A stretch of 64,000 bases of DNA from Methylocystis echinoides (GTDB lineage Bacteria; Pseudomonadota; Alphaproteobacteria; Rhizobiales; Beijerinckiaceae). Below, in pieces: positions 40,535 through 49,051 of the stretch. Made by a program: the position numbers and the translations under genes. Numbering within the stretch: position 1 is the stretch's first letter; each line of letters opens with the position of its first letter. The notes beneath the pieces were generated by a model. The model was not told the origin of the DNA. It worked only from the letters and a program-made list of their open reading frames with translations, and made no database searches. The stretch spans positions 3,286,501 through 3,350,500 of the forward strand of contig NZ_CP156084.1 of NCBI RefSeq assembly GCF_040687965.1. Direction: 5' to 3'.

Positions 40535-41821
40535 TCATTGGGCTGGCGCCCTCCACGACGAGTCGTCGGCGCGATTGGGGCGCGACGGCTGATCGCCGCC
40601 GTCGACGAACACGTGCCGGGCGAGCGCCTGCGCATCGGCGCCCGAAGCGCCCGTTTTCGGCGCGGGGCGGGCCAGTTCGGCGCTCGCGGCCGCCGCCGAT
40701 CCGCTCAACGTCTGAACCGGACCAATCGCGGGTCGCTCGGGGAGCGCGGGGGCGTTGGAAGCCGCCGGATTGACGGGAGACCGGAACACGATGGGCGCGC
40801 CGGGGGCCGGCGGCGCGGCGGGCGTTTCGGCGGGCGCCGTCGCCGTCGGCTGCTGTTCGGGCGCGACGGGGTGATTGCCCTCGTAGAGCTTCTTGATTTC
40901 ATTCGCGACGAAATGCGCGACGCTCAGCGCGCCGGCGTCGGTGAGATGCACGCCGTCGGCCGTGCGCAGCTTCACGATCTGGCCGTTGATGTCCGGCCCG
41001 AAGGCGCTGAACTGGCCGCGCTCATCGGCGAGAGCCTCCCACAAATCGACAAAGACACCGCCGTCCTTTGTGACGGCGGCGCGATAAATGTCGTTGAGCT
41101 TCGCCATATCGGCCGAAAAGCTCTCATTCTTCATGATCGGCAGACCGACCCACACCACCGTGATCTTCTTCTCGCGAAACGGCGCCAGCATGGCGTCGAC
41201 GCGCGCCTGATAGAGCTCCCGCCAGCGCGGCGAAAACGGCTCCTCGCTTTTGGTCCCGTCACGCAGCGACTGACGGTCGTTCGAGCCGATCATGATGACC
41301 GCGACATCGACCTTCTGCGGGCCGCTGGCGATGTCCTTGGCGGCTTTCGGCCAGTCGAAATAATCCTCGCGCACCAGCCCGGAATTTTCCTTGGCCTTTT
41401 TCTCGACGCCGATTTCCGGCTTGTCGGCGAAGGTCTCCTCGAGCCCATTGCCGAGCAGCACGCCGAAACTGTCGCCCATCACGGCGACGAAATAATTTGC
41501 CGCGAGGTCGGGCTTCTCCGGCGCCGCCGAGTCCGTCGGCTCGCCGCGCTTGGAGCGCTTCGCGGCGCGGCTGGCGTCGCCGCTGCGCCAATAGGTCGGC
41601 GGGCGGTTTTCCTGATGCGGCATGATGCGCCGCACGCGCGGCTGCTCAGTGGCGCGGGACGGCGCCGCGCGCCTCGGCCCGCCGAAAATGCCTTCGAAGA
41701 AATCGGAGAAGGGGTCTTGCGCATGGGCGCTCGGCGCGGCCGCGAGAACGGCGGCGAGCGCGATCGCCGCAATCGCCAAGAGGCGCGAAAGAACGGCTCT
41801 TGCTCTGAAATTCTTCGCCAT
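40535..41821 (-). CDS. SGNH/GDSL hydrolase family protein (DUF459)
   Basis: About 428 residues: signal peptide (about 1-34), a short DPFSDFFEGIFGG segment, a basic linker, then a DUF459 SGNH-hydrolase domain (about 105-310) with VAVMGDSFGVLL (Ser block), VAVIMIGSNDRQ (Gly-Asn block) and DGVHLTDAGA (Asp-His block). The C-terminal 100 residues are Pro/Ala-rich and low complexity. DUF459 proteins are periplasmic in rhizobia and may be esterases acting on envelope polysaccharides; the substrate is unknown. Confidence 0.85.
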   Translation of the reverse strand: MAKNFRARAVLSRLLAIAAIALAAVLAAAPSAHAQDPFSDFFEGIFGGPRRAAPSRATEQPRVRRIMPHQENRPPTYWRSGDASRAAKRSKRGEPTDSAAPEKPDLAANYFVAVMGDSFGVLLGNGLEETFADKPEIGVEKKAKENSGLVREDYFDWPKAAKDIASGPQKVDVAVIMIGSNDRQSLRDGTKSEEPFSPRWRELYQARVDAMLAPFREKKITVVWVGLPIMKNESFSADMAKLNDIYRAAVTKDGGVFVDLWEALADERGQFSAFGPDINGQIVKLRTADGVHLTDAGALSVAHFVANEIKKLYEGNHPVAPEQQPTATAPAETPAAPPAPGAPIVFRSPVNPAASNAPALPERPAIGPVQTLSGSAAAASAELARPAPKTGASGADAQALARHVFVDGGDQPSRPNRADDSSWRAPAQ

Positions 41822-41926
41822 GGCCACACTATAAGGGCGTGGCGGTTCGTCGTGCAAATCGCGACTTGACGCGGAGGGAGGCTTCGGGGCCCAATCCCGC
41901 TCCGAGTCGGGTGCGGGAAGGAAAGC

Positions 41927-42400
41927 ATGCGAAACTTCGCTTTGGGACGCGTCGCCGTGGGTCTCGTCGTTTCGGCCCTTGCCTGCGGCGGCGCCGCGGC
42001 CGCTGGGATCGTCACCTATGGCGAGCAGGACCGCCCGCTTGCCGAAGAGCGCTACCCGCCCTTTAGAAGCGCGCTGCCGGCCTGCAACGACCCGGGCGTG
42101 CTGGCCGAGATTTCCTGGAGCTTCAAGGGACGCGAGTGGGAGTATTGGGGGTCGGGCCTCGAAATCGATTCGTTCTACCCCCCGTTCGAATACGGCTATC
42201 GCACCGATGGTTTGAGCTACATTCCGCGCCGTTATTGTCAGGCGGACGCGCTGTTCAACGACGGCCTGCGCCGTCGCGTGGTCTATAATATTGCGGAGGC
42301 GCTCGGCTTCATCGGCATTGGCTCGGGCGTGACATGGTGCATCGTCGGACTTGACCGCAACCATGCGTTCAGTCCGAATTGCCGCGCGGCCGGACCTTGA
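41927..42400 (+). CDS. Conserved secreted protein, unknown function
   Basis: 157 residues: a signal peptide (about 1-25, ...CGGAAAA), then a domain with four cysteines and many aromatic residues (EISWSFKGREWEYWGSGLEIDSF, YCQADALFNDGLRRRVVYNIAE, GSGVTWCIVGLDR). I recall near neighbours across Rhizobiales as uncharacterised exported proteins. GGAAGGAAA precedes the ATG. It is 32 bases upstream of the RNase T2 gene on the same strand, so the two are probably co-transcribed. Confidence 0.7.
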   Translation: MRNFALGRVAVGLVVSALACGGAAAAGIVTYGEQDRPLAEERYPPFRSALPACNDPGVLAEISWSFKGREWEYWGSGLEIDSFYPPFEYGYRTDGLSYIPRRYCQADALFNDGLRRRVVYNIAEALGFIGIGSGVTWCIVGLDRNHAFSPNCRAAGP

Positions 42401-42432
42401 TCTGGGCCGCCGCCGCAGCCCAGAGGTCTCTC

Positions 42433-43203
42433 ATGTTTGGTTTCAACGCCGCCGCCCTCGCGCGCGCTTTGCCGCTCGTCGCCGCTCTATGGGGGTCCGC
42501 CCTCGCAGTCCCCGCTCAGGCGAAGGATGCGGACTGTATTCTCGATCGCTGCGCCGATCGCTTGGGCCCCAAGGCGCCAAGCGAGACGCCCGCGCCCGAG
42601 CCCGAGAAGGCCGACGCCGGCTTTCGCGGCGGCGCGCCCGCGCGGGACTTCGACTTCTATGTTCTGGCGTTGAGCTGGTCGCCGGGGTTCTGCGAGCATG
42701 TCGGCGGCGCGCATGACCAGTGCGAACCGGGAAAGGGGCAGGGCTTCGTTGTGCACGGCCTCTGGCCTCAATATGAGCAGGGCTATCCGAGCGATTGTCC
42801 CGGGCCGCGCTCGCCCTCGCGTATTGCGCTCGAGCGCGCCAATGGCGTCTTTCCCGACGAACGGCTGGCGCGTTACGAATGGCGCAAGCATGGGACCTGT
42901 TCAGGCAAGAGCCCCAGCGACTTCTTCGCCGACGTCGCCCGCGCGCGCGAGGCGGTGACGATCCCGCAGCCCTTCGTCAAGCCGACGCGCGACCAGACCT
43001 TCACGCCCATCGACGTGGAGCGCGCCTTCTACGACGCCAATCCGCGCCTGCGGCCGGGCATGATGGCGGTCGCCTGCCGACGTGACGTGCTGGAGGGCGT
43101 GCGCATCTGCCTCTCCAAGGATCTGCGTGAGTTTCGCGCCTGTCCAGACGTCGTCCGCCGTGGCTGCCGTCAGCGGGAGATCGCGGCGCCCGCGCCGTTG
43201 TAA
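42433..43203 (+). CDS. Ribonuclease T2 family protein, secreted
   Basis: 256 residues: signal peptide (about 1-30), linker, and an RNase T2 domain with both catalytic segments, FVVHGLWPQYEQG (CAS I) and RYEWRKHGTCSG (CAS II), and several cysteines for disulfides. It would degrade RNA in the periplasm or outside, E. coli RNase I being a relative. The gene ends three bases before rlmJ. It is not known to be linked to the rRNA methyltransferase that follows. Confidence 0.9.
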   Translation: MFGFNAAALARALPLVAALWGSALAVPAQAKDADCILDRCADRLGPKAPSETPAPEPEKADAGFRGGAPARDFDFYVLALSWSPGFCEHVGGAHDQCEPGKGQGFVVHGLWPQYEQGYPSDCPGPRSPSRIALERANGVFPDERLARYEWRKHGTCSGKSPSDFFADVARAREAVTIPQPFVKPTRDQTFTPIDVERAFYDANPRLRPGMMAVACRRDVLEGVRICLSKDLREFRACPDVVRRGCRQREIAAPAPL

Positions 43204-43206
43204 CGC

Positions 43207-44052
43207 ATGAACTACCGACACGGCTTCCACGCCGGCAATTTTGCGGATGTCTTCAAGCACGCATTGCTGGCGCGGCTGCTCCTGTATCTGACGCGGAAGG
43301 ACGCCCCGTTTCGCGTCATCGACACGCATGCCGGCGAAGGCGCTTACGATCTTGCCGCCGAGGAAGCCGAGCGCACGCTCGAATGGCGCGACGGCGTCGG
43401 GCGCCTCGCCGATCTTTCCGCCGCCGATGACGAGACGCGCGATCTGCTCGCGCCCTATCTCGCGTGTCTCGGCGCCTTCGACGCCGATGGGCGACCCGCG
43501 CTTTATCCCGGCTCGCCGCTGATCGCCGCGCGGCTGATGCGCCCGCAGGATCGCGCCATTTTCTGCGAACTCCGCCCGGACGCCTTCGGGGCGCTGCGCT
43601 ATCGCTTCGGTCGCGACGCGCGCGTCAAGACGATTCATATCGACGGCTATACCGGCCTTTCCGCCTATGTGCCTCCGAAAGAGCGGCGCGGCCTCGTCCT
43701 CATCGATCCGCCCTTCGAGCGCACGGACGAATTTGCGGCGATGTTTTCAGCCTTTCTCGCGGCCTATCAAAAATGGCCGACGGGCGTTTACGCGCTGTGG
43801 CATCCCTCGAAGGACGCACAGGGCGAGCGCGACTTCCTCGACGGCTTCAAGCGCGAGGGCGTGAAGCGCGCCTTGCGCCTGTCGCTCGCCGTGGCCGGCG
43901 GCGGCGAGGGCTTGCGCCGCACGGGGCTGGTCGTCGTCAATCCGCCTTTCGTCTTCGAGGACGAGGCGCGCCGCATCCTGGCGTATCTGGCGCCGAAATT
44001 GGCGCAAGGCCCCGGCGCGGGCTTTGACCTGGAGCGGCTCACGGGGGCATAG
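43207..44052 (+). CDS. rlmJ: 23S rRNA (adenine-2030-N6)-methyltransferase
   Basis: 281 residues. The RlmJ hallmark N-terminus MNYRHGFHAGNFADVFKH is intact, followed by the SAM-binding IDTHAGEGAYDL and the catalytic LIDPPFE (DPPF/Y motif of N6-adenine methyltransferases). It modifies A2030 of 23S rRNA. Full length for the family, and placed directly after the RNase T2 gene. Confidence 0.93.
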   Translation: MNYRHGFHAGNFADVFKHALLARLLLYLTRKDAPFRVIDTHAGEGAYDLAAEEAERTLEWRDGVGRLADLSAADDETRDLLAPYLACLGAFDADGRPALYPGSPLIAARLMRPQDRAIFCELRPDAFGALRYRFGRDARVKTIHIDGYTGLSAYVPPKERRGLVLIDPPFERTDEFAAMFSAFLAAYQKWPTGVYALWHPSKDAQGERDFLDGFKREGVKRALRLSLAVAGGGEGLRRTGLVVVNPPFVFEDEARRILAYLAPKLAQGPGAGFDLERLTGA

Positions 44053-44126
44053 GGGCGTTATCGGCGGCAGCCGTCCCGCCCCGGCTGATTGACAGTGGAA
44101 CGCTCACCGACGAAAGACAAAAGCTT

Positions 44127-44720
44127 ATGATGATCCTTCGCTACTCCGCCGCCTCCCCCTATGCGCGCAAGATCCGTATCGCCGCGGAGCTTCTGGGGCT
44201 CTCGTCACGCATCGAGGTTGTCGCGGCGAGCACCACGGACCCGAACGATTCGCTGCGTCAGCAAAACCCGCTCGGCAAAATTCCGACGCTGCTGCTCGAG
44301 GATGGAACGGCGCTCTATGACAGCCGCGTGATCGTGGATTATCTCGATTACCTCGGCGGTCATCAGCTGATCCCCGCCGATCCGCTTCGCCGCTTCGACG
44401 TTTTGCGGCTTCAGGCGCTCGGCGACGGGATCAATGATGCGGCGCTGCTCATTCGCTATGAGACGGCGACGCGCCCGGCCGCCCTGCGCGACCAGGACGC
44501 GATCGATCTGCAGCAGGGCAAGATCGACCGCGCGCTCGCCGCGCTCGAGGCCGCGCCCCCGGAGGGGACCGTCAACGTGGGCCAGATCGCCGTCGCCTGC
44601 GCGCTCGGCTATCTCGATCTGCGCTTCGAGGGCGCCTGGCGCGCGACGCATCCGAAGCTCGTCGCCTGGCTTTCGGACTTCGAGACAAACACGCCCGCCT
44701 TCGAGGCGACCAAAGCGTAA
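44127..44720 (+). CDS. Glutathione S-transferase family protein
   Basis: 197 residues: an N-terminal thioredoxin-fold domain (MILRYSAASPYARKIRIAAELLGL, NPLGKIPTLLLEDGTALYDSRVIVDYLD) and a C-terminal helical domain (about 85-195). The probable catalytic Ser is in SAASPYARK. Substrate unknown; members include detoxifying enzymes and stress proteins. It is convergent with the LysM gene, with seven bases between the stops. Confidence 0.87.
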   Translation: MMILRYSAASPYARKIRIAAELLGLSSRIEVVAASTTDPNDSLRQQNPLGKIPTLLLEDGTALYDSRVIVDYLDYLGGHQLIPADPLRRFDVLRLQALGDGINDAALLIRYETATRPAALRDQDAIDLQQGKIDRALAALEAAPPEGTVNVGQIAVACALGYLDLRFEGAWRATHPKLVAWLSDFETNTPAFEATKA

Positions 44721-44727
44721 GCCTGTC

Positions 44728-45243
44728 TTACGCCTTGCCGGCAATTTCGGCCGGGGGCGCCCAGCCGCCGGCCTGTGCGAGCGCAGAGCCGCTCGCGCCC
44801 GGAATTCGCAGACGCTGGCCGGGGTAGATCTTGTCGGGATGTTTGAGCAACGGCTTGTTGGCTTCGAAGATCTCTTCGTAGCGCGCGCCATCGCCGTAAT
44901 GGGCTTCGGCGATCTTCCACAAGGTGTCGCCGGCGACGACGACATGTATGCCAGATGGCTGCGTCGGATCGTGGTCGGGGGCGATGAGATTGTTCTCGAC
45001 CTTGGCCACGCCCTTGCTATTGCCCACCGCCAAAACAATCTTTTCGAGCTCGGCGCGGGAGTTGACCGCGCCGTTCAGAGTCACCGTGTCGCCGTTGACC
45101 TCGATGTCCACGCCCGAGACGTCAAAGCCGTAGCCCTGCAGCTCCTTTGCGAGCGCGTCGGCCGGGGCCGCCGCATTGTCGGTCGCGCCGGCGACCGCGG
45201 GCGCAGCTTTGCTTTTGCCGGTGAAAAAGTCGAAGATGCCCAT
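44728..45243 (-). CDS. BON-LysM domain protein (Kbp/YgaU-like)
   Basis: 171 residues: a BON domain (about 28-90, FDVSGVDIEVNGDTVTLNGAVNSRAELEKIVLAVGN.KGV.KVENNL) followed by a LysM domain (about 98-150, HVVVAGDTLWKIAEAHYGDG...PDKIYPGQRLRIP). It matches E. coli Kbp (YgaU), a cytosolic potassium-binding protein, in domain order and in lacking a signal peptide. The Ala-rich ends extend the usual length by about 20 residues. Monocistronic. Confidence 0.88.
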   Translation of the reverse strand: MGIFDFFTGKSKAAPAVAGATDNAAAPADALAKELQGYGFDVSGVDIEVNGDTVTLNGAVNSRAELEKIVLAVGNSKGVAKVENNLIAPDHDPTQPSGIHVVVAGDTLWKIAEAHYGDGARYEEIFEANKPLLKHPDKIYPGQRLRIPGASGSALAQAGGWAPPAEIAGKA

Positions 45244-45439
45244 GAAAACTCTCCTCTGACAAAACCGGATTTTTGCCCCCGCCGACCTAATCTAGGCGCT
45301 GCCGCTCAGCTTAACACCCGTGCGCGCGGATTTTTCGACGGGTGAAGAGCTTAGAGGCGTTATATGCGGCGCTGGGCCGGCCTTCGTTGACGCTGAGCGC
45401 GCATCGTGAGAAGCGGCCCGACCCGAGAGGAGAGCGGCG

Positions 45440-46213
45440 ATGAGCGAGAGTAAGGAGACGCCCGGCGGGCCGGCGCTGGTGACGGGGGCGGCGCGGCGCA
45501 TCGGCCTCGCCATCGCCGGGCGTCTCGCGCGCGAGGGGCGACCCGTCGTGCTGCATTCTTCACGCCGCTCGGCCGACGAGGCGGAGCTTGCGGCGGAAGC
45601 GATCCGCGCGCGCGGCGGCGAAGCTGTCGTCGCCGTCGCCGATCTCGCCGACGCCGTGGAGACGCAGCGTCTCATCGGCTTTGCCGCACGCGCCTTCGGG
45701 CCGCCGACGCTTCTCGTCAATAACGCGTCCATCTTCGAGGTCGACGAGGCGCATGACTTCTCGCTCGACAGCTACGAACGGCACATGGCAATCAATCTCC
45801 GCGCGCCGCTGCTGCTCGCCCGCGATTTCGCCGCGCAACTTCCGAGGGACGTGGAAGGCGCCGTCGTCAATATGATCGACCAGCGGGTCTGGCGCCTGAC
45901 GCCGCGTTATTTCAGCTATACCCTCGCCAAGTCCGCGCTGTGGACGGCGACGCGCACAATGGCTCAGGCCTATGCGCCGAGAATCCGAGTCAACGCCGTG
46001 GGGCCGGGGCCGGTGTTTCCGAACGAAGCGCTGGGCGACCGCGAGTTCGAGATCGAAGCCAGCGGCGTGCCGCTCGGCCATGCCGCGGATGTCTCGGGGG
46101 TGGTGGACGCGGTGATCTTTCTCTCAAAAGCGAAGAGCGTCACCGGCCAGATGATCGCGGTCGACAGCGGCCAGCATCTCGCCTGGCGGACGCCGGATGT
46201 GGCGCCCGAATAG
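45440..46213 (+). CDS. Short-chain dehydrogenase, pteridine reductase/FolM-like
   Basis: 257 residues of the SDR superfamily. The cofactor motif reads TGAARRIG, the T-G-x-x-x-R-x-G pattern that marks pteridine reductases and E. coli FolM rather than the usual TGxxxGxG. NNAS and the catalytic Y-T-L-A-K (Tyr-x-x-x-Lys) follow. It may reduce dihydrofolate or dihydromonapterin. GAGGAGAG precedes the ATG. It is upstream of tsaD but separated by 122 bases. Confidence 0.8.
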   Translation: MSESKETPGGPALVTGAARRIGLAIAGRLAREGRPVVLHSSRRSADEAELAAEAIRARGGEAVVAVADLADAVETQRLIGFAARAFGPPTLLVNNASIFEVDEAHDFSLDSYERHMAINLRAPLLLARDFAAQLPRDVEGAVVNMIDQRVWRLTPRYFSYTLAKSALWTATRTMAQAYAPRIRVNAVGPGPVFPNEALGDREFEIEASGVPLGHAADVSGVVDAVIFLSKAKSVTGQMIAVDSGQHLAWRTPDVAPE

Positions 46214-46335
46214 GACGGCCCACGTAAACGCTTCGCAAACCATAAGGGAATAAAGCTTTCGTCAGTTGCGGTCCGCTCCCCGCGGGGCTACAGCCTGCGG
46301 GCGTTCAAGACGGCGCGTTGCGCCAAGGAGTGTGC

Positions 46336-47397
46336 ATGCGCGTTCTGGGCATCGAAACCACCTGCGACGAGACGGCCGTCGCCGTCGTGTCGGATCGCTT
46401 GGGCGGGGACGGCGGCGACATTCTCTCCAACGAGGTGCTGAGCCAGATCGCCCAGCACGCCGCCTATGGCGGCGTGGTGCCGGAAATCGCGGCCCGCGCC
46501 CATATCGACTCGCTCGACCGTCTCATCGTCCGCGCCCTCGCCAACGCCAAGGTCGACCTCAAGGACATTGACGCCATCGCCGCCGCGGCGGGGCCAGGCC
46601 TCATTGGCGGAGTGCTGGTGGGATTGACCGCCGCCAAGGGGCTGGCGCTTGCTCTCGGCAAGCCCTTCATCGCCGTGAACCACCTCGAGGCGCACGCGCT
46701 CACCGCGCGGCTGACCGACCATCTTGAATTTCCCTTTATCGCCCTCCTGGTCTCCGGCGGGCACACGCAGCTCGTCGCCGTGCGCGGCGTCGGAGACTAT
46801 CGCCGCCTCGGCTCGACGGTCGACGACGCGGCGGGCGAAGCTTTTGACAAGGTGGCGAAAATGCTCGGGCTGCCCTATCCCGGCGGCCCGCAGATTGAGG
46901 ACCTCGCCCAGGAAGGCGATTCCCATCGCTTTGATTTCCCCCGTCCAATGGTCGGGCGCGGCGGCGCGGATTTCTCGCTCTCCGGACTCAAGACGGCGGT
47001 GCGGCAGGAAGTCCTCAAGATCCAGACCTTGACCGAGCAGGACAAGAAAGACCTGGCCGCCTCCTTCCAGGCCGCCATCGTCGACGTCATCGTCGACCGC
47101 GTGCGCGGCGGCATTCGCCTGTTCAGCCAAAGCGAGGGACGCCCGAGCGGACTCGTGATCGGCGGCGGCGTCGGGGCCAATGGCGCGATCCGCCGCGCGC
47201 TCACGCGTCTTTGCGCCGAAAGCGGCCTGCGATTCATCTCGCCGCCCGCCAATCTCTGTTCCGATAATGGCGCGATCATCGCCTGGGCGGGGCTCGAGCG
47301 TCTGAAATGCGGCTACACCAGCGATCTCGGCTTCGCCCCGCGGCCGCGCTGGCCGCTCGACGCCGTCGCCAGCGGAGCCCATCACGGCAAGGCCTGA
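46336..47397 (+). CDS. tsaD: tRNA N6-threonylcarbamoyladenosine transferase TsaD
   Basis: 353 residues; with TsaB and TsaE it transfers the threonylcarbamoyl group onto A37 of ANN-decoding tRNAs. The iron-binding H-x-E-x-H motif is in VNHLEAHAL, the N-terminal [18 protein letters not shown] and GGHTQL nucleotide segments are intact, and the C-terminal [10 protein letters not shown] block is present. AAGGAG precedes ATG at 46336. The next gene starts three bases after the stop. Confidence 0.96.
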   Translation: MRVLGIETTCDETAVAVVSDRLGGDGGDILSNEVLSQIAQHAAYGGVVPEIAARAHIDSLDRLIVRALANAKVDLKDIDAIAAAAGPGLIGGVLVGLTAAKGLALALGKPFIAVNHLEAHALTARLTDHLEFPFIALLVSGGHTQLVAVRGVGDYRRLGSTVDDAAGEAFDKVAKMLGLPYPGGPQIEDLAQEGDSHRFDFPRPMVGRGGADFSLSGLKTAVRQEVLKIQTLTEQDKKDLAASFQAAIVDVIVDRVRGGIRLFSQSEGRPSGLVIGGGVGANGAIRRALTRLCAESGLRFISPPANLCSDNGAIIAWAGLERLKCGYTSDLGFAPRPRWPLDAVASGAHHGKA

Positions 47398-47400
47398 CCC

Positions 47401-47949
47401 TTGCGGCGAACCTTCCTCGCGGCGCTTGCTGCGCTGACGCTGACCCCAGAGCCGCAGGCGGCGGGTCCGCTCTCGCAGGAGCCGCTCGTCGCGGGGCTGC
47501 ATATTTTCTATGGCCCCGGTGAGGACTTCGAGTCGGTGGACGCCCGCCTCATCAATGGCGCGCGGCGTTCGCTCGACATGGCCGCCTATGTGCTCACCGA
47601 CCGCGCGCTTGTCGCGGCCCTCGGCCGCGCCGCCATGCGCGGCGTGAAAGTCAGGGTCTATCTCGACGGCGAGGAGCTCAACCGATCGGCGGCGATCCTC
47701 GACATCGCCGACGCGCCCAATCTCGACGTGCGCCGCAAGGGGCGGGGGCGCGATCTGATGCATCTCAAGAGCTATCAGGTCGACGGCCGCGTTTTGCGCA
47801 GCGGCTCGGCGAACTTCTCGGTCTCGGGCGAAGTTCATCAGGACAACGACCTCATCGTGGTCGAAAGCCCGCAGGCGGCGGCGCGCTTTCGCGAGGCGTT
47901 CGAGCGACTCTGGTCGCGTCCCGACAATCAGAAGCTCGGCTTGCGCTGA
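47401..47949 (+). CDS. Exported phospholipase D-like protein, one HKD motif (Nuc-like)
   Basis: About 182 residues starting with TTG at 47401, three bases after tsaD. A signal peptide (about 1-21) is followed by a single PLD domain with the HKD motif (MHLKSYQVDGRVLRSGSANFS, H-x-K-x4-D) like the Nuc endonuclease of Salmonella, which works as a homodimer. It could cut nucleic acid or phospholipid in the periplasm. This short form has one HKD, not two, so dimer formation would be needed. Confidence 0.83.
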   Translation: MRRTFLAALAALTLTPEPQAAGPLSQEPLVAGLHIFYGPGEDFESVDARLINGARRSLDMAAYVLTDRALVAALGRAAMRGVKVRVYLDGEELNRSAAILDIADAPNLDVRRKGRGRDLMHLKSYQVDGRVLRSGSANFSVSGEVHQDNDLIVVESPQAAARFREAFERLWSRPDNQKLGLR

Positions 47950-48033
47950 CCGTCTTTGAGGCGCGACATGGGCTCGCTATAGAGAGCCGAGGGCGCCTCG
48001 CACATTCAATGCGCCGCTTTTTGGACTGGAATC

Positions 48034-49023
48034 ATGACGCGCGACAGCATTGCAGTTCTCGGCGCCGGGGCGTGGGGCGTGGCGCTCGCCAACGTGGCCG
48101 CCCAGGGCCGCACCCGCGTGCCGCTCTGGGCGCATGACGCCGCTCATGTGGCGGCGCTGGAGCAACATCGCGAAAATCGCCGGCACTTGCCGGGTCTGCC
48201 GCTCGCTTGCGCGGTCACGCCGACCGCCGATCTCGCTTGCATTCGCGGCGCGGAAATCGTGCTCGCCGTCGTGCCGGCGCAGGCGATGCGCGATGTGGCG
48301 CGGGCGGCGCGGCCGCATCTCGCCGACGGCGCCGCCTTCGTCATCTGCGCCAAGGGCATCGAGCGCGATCGACGCCGCTTCATGAGCGAGGTCGTGGCGG
48401 AGGAGCTGCCGCAAGCGAAGCCCGCCGTTCTCTCGGGTCCGAGCTTCGCCGCCGACGTCTGCAAGGGCCTGCCGACCGCCGTGACGCTCGCGGCGCAGGA
48501 AGAGTCGCTGGCGCAGCGCCTCTGCGAGGCGCTCTCGACCAAGACCTTCCGTCCTTATCGCTCGACCGACCTGCTCGGCGTCGAAATCGGCGGCGCCGCC
48601 AAGAATGTCTTCGCCATCGCCGCCGGCATGGCCTCCGGGCGCGAGCTCGGCGCGAGCGCGCAGGCCGCGTTGATCGCCCGCAGTTTCGCCGAATTGACGC
48701 GCCTCGGCCGGGCGCTCGGCGCGCGCAGCGAGACGCTGATGGGCCTCTCCGGCCTCGGCGATCTCGTGCTCACCTGCGGTTCGGCGCAGTCGCGCAATTT
48801 CGCCTTCGGCCAGCGGCTCGGGCGCGGCGCGGCCGCCAAGGACGCCAGTGGCGGCAAGCTCACGGAAGGCGCCTTCACCGCGCATGTGCTCGTCGAAATG
48901 GCCAAGGCCGCGGGCGTCGAAATGCCGATCGCAGAAGCGGTGGACGACATCCTTGCGGCGCGGCTCAGCGTCGACGCCGCCATCGACGCGCTGCTCATGC
49001 GCCCGCTCAAGGCGGAGAGTTAG
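48034..49023 (+). CDS. gpsA: Glycerol-3-phosphate dehydrogenase (NAD(P)+)
   Basis: 329 residues; makes glycerol-3-phosphate from dihydroxyacetone phosphate for phospholipid synthesis, supplying PlsY at 10.6 kb. The N-terminal Rossmann motif [24 protein letters not shown], the SGPSFAADV block and [12 protein letters not shown] (active-site Lys) are intact. The tsaD-nuc-gpsA order puts it in a likely three-gene unit; tsaD next to gpsA is common in alphaproteobacteria. Confidence 0.94.
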   Translation: MTRDSIAVLGAGAWGVALANVAAQGRTRVPLWAHDAAHVAALEQHRENRRHLPGLPLACAVTPTADLACIRGAEIVLAVVPAQAMRDVARAARPHLADGAAFVICAKGIERDRRRFMSEVVAEELPQAKPAVLSGPSFAADVCKGLPTAVTLAAQEESLAQRLCEALSTKTFRPYRSTDLLGVEIGGAAKNVFAIAAGMASGRELGASAQAALIARSFAELTRLGRALGARSETLMGLSGLGDLVLTCGSAQSRNFAFGQRLGRGAAAKDASGGKLTEGAFTAHVLVEMAKAAGVEMPIAEAVDDILAARLSVDAAIDALLMRPLKAES

Positions 49024-49051
49024 AAACCAGAGGCGGGCCGGGTCGGAGCGA

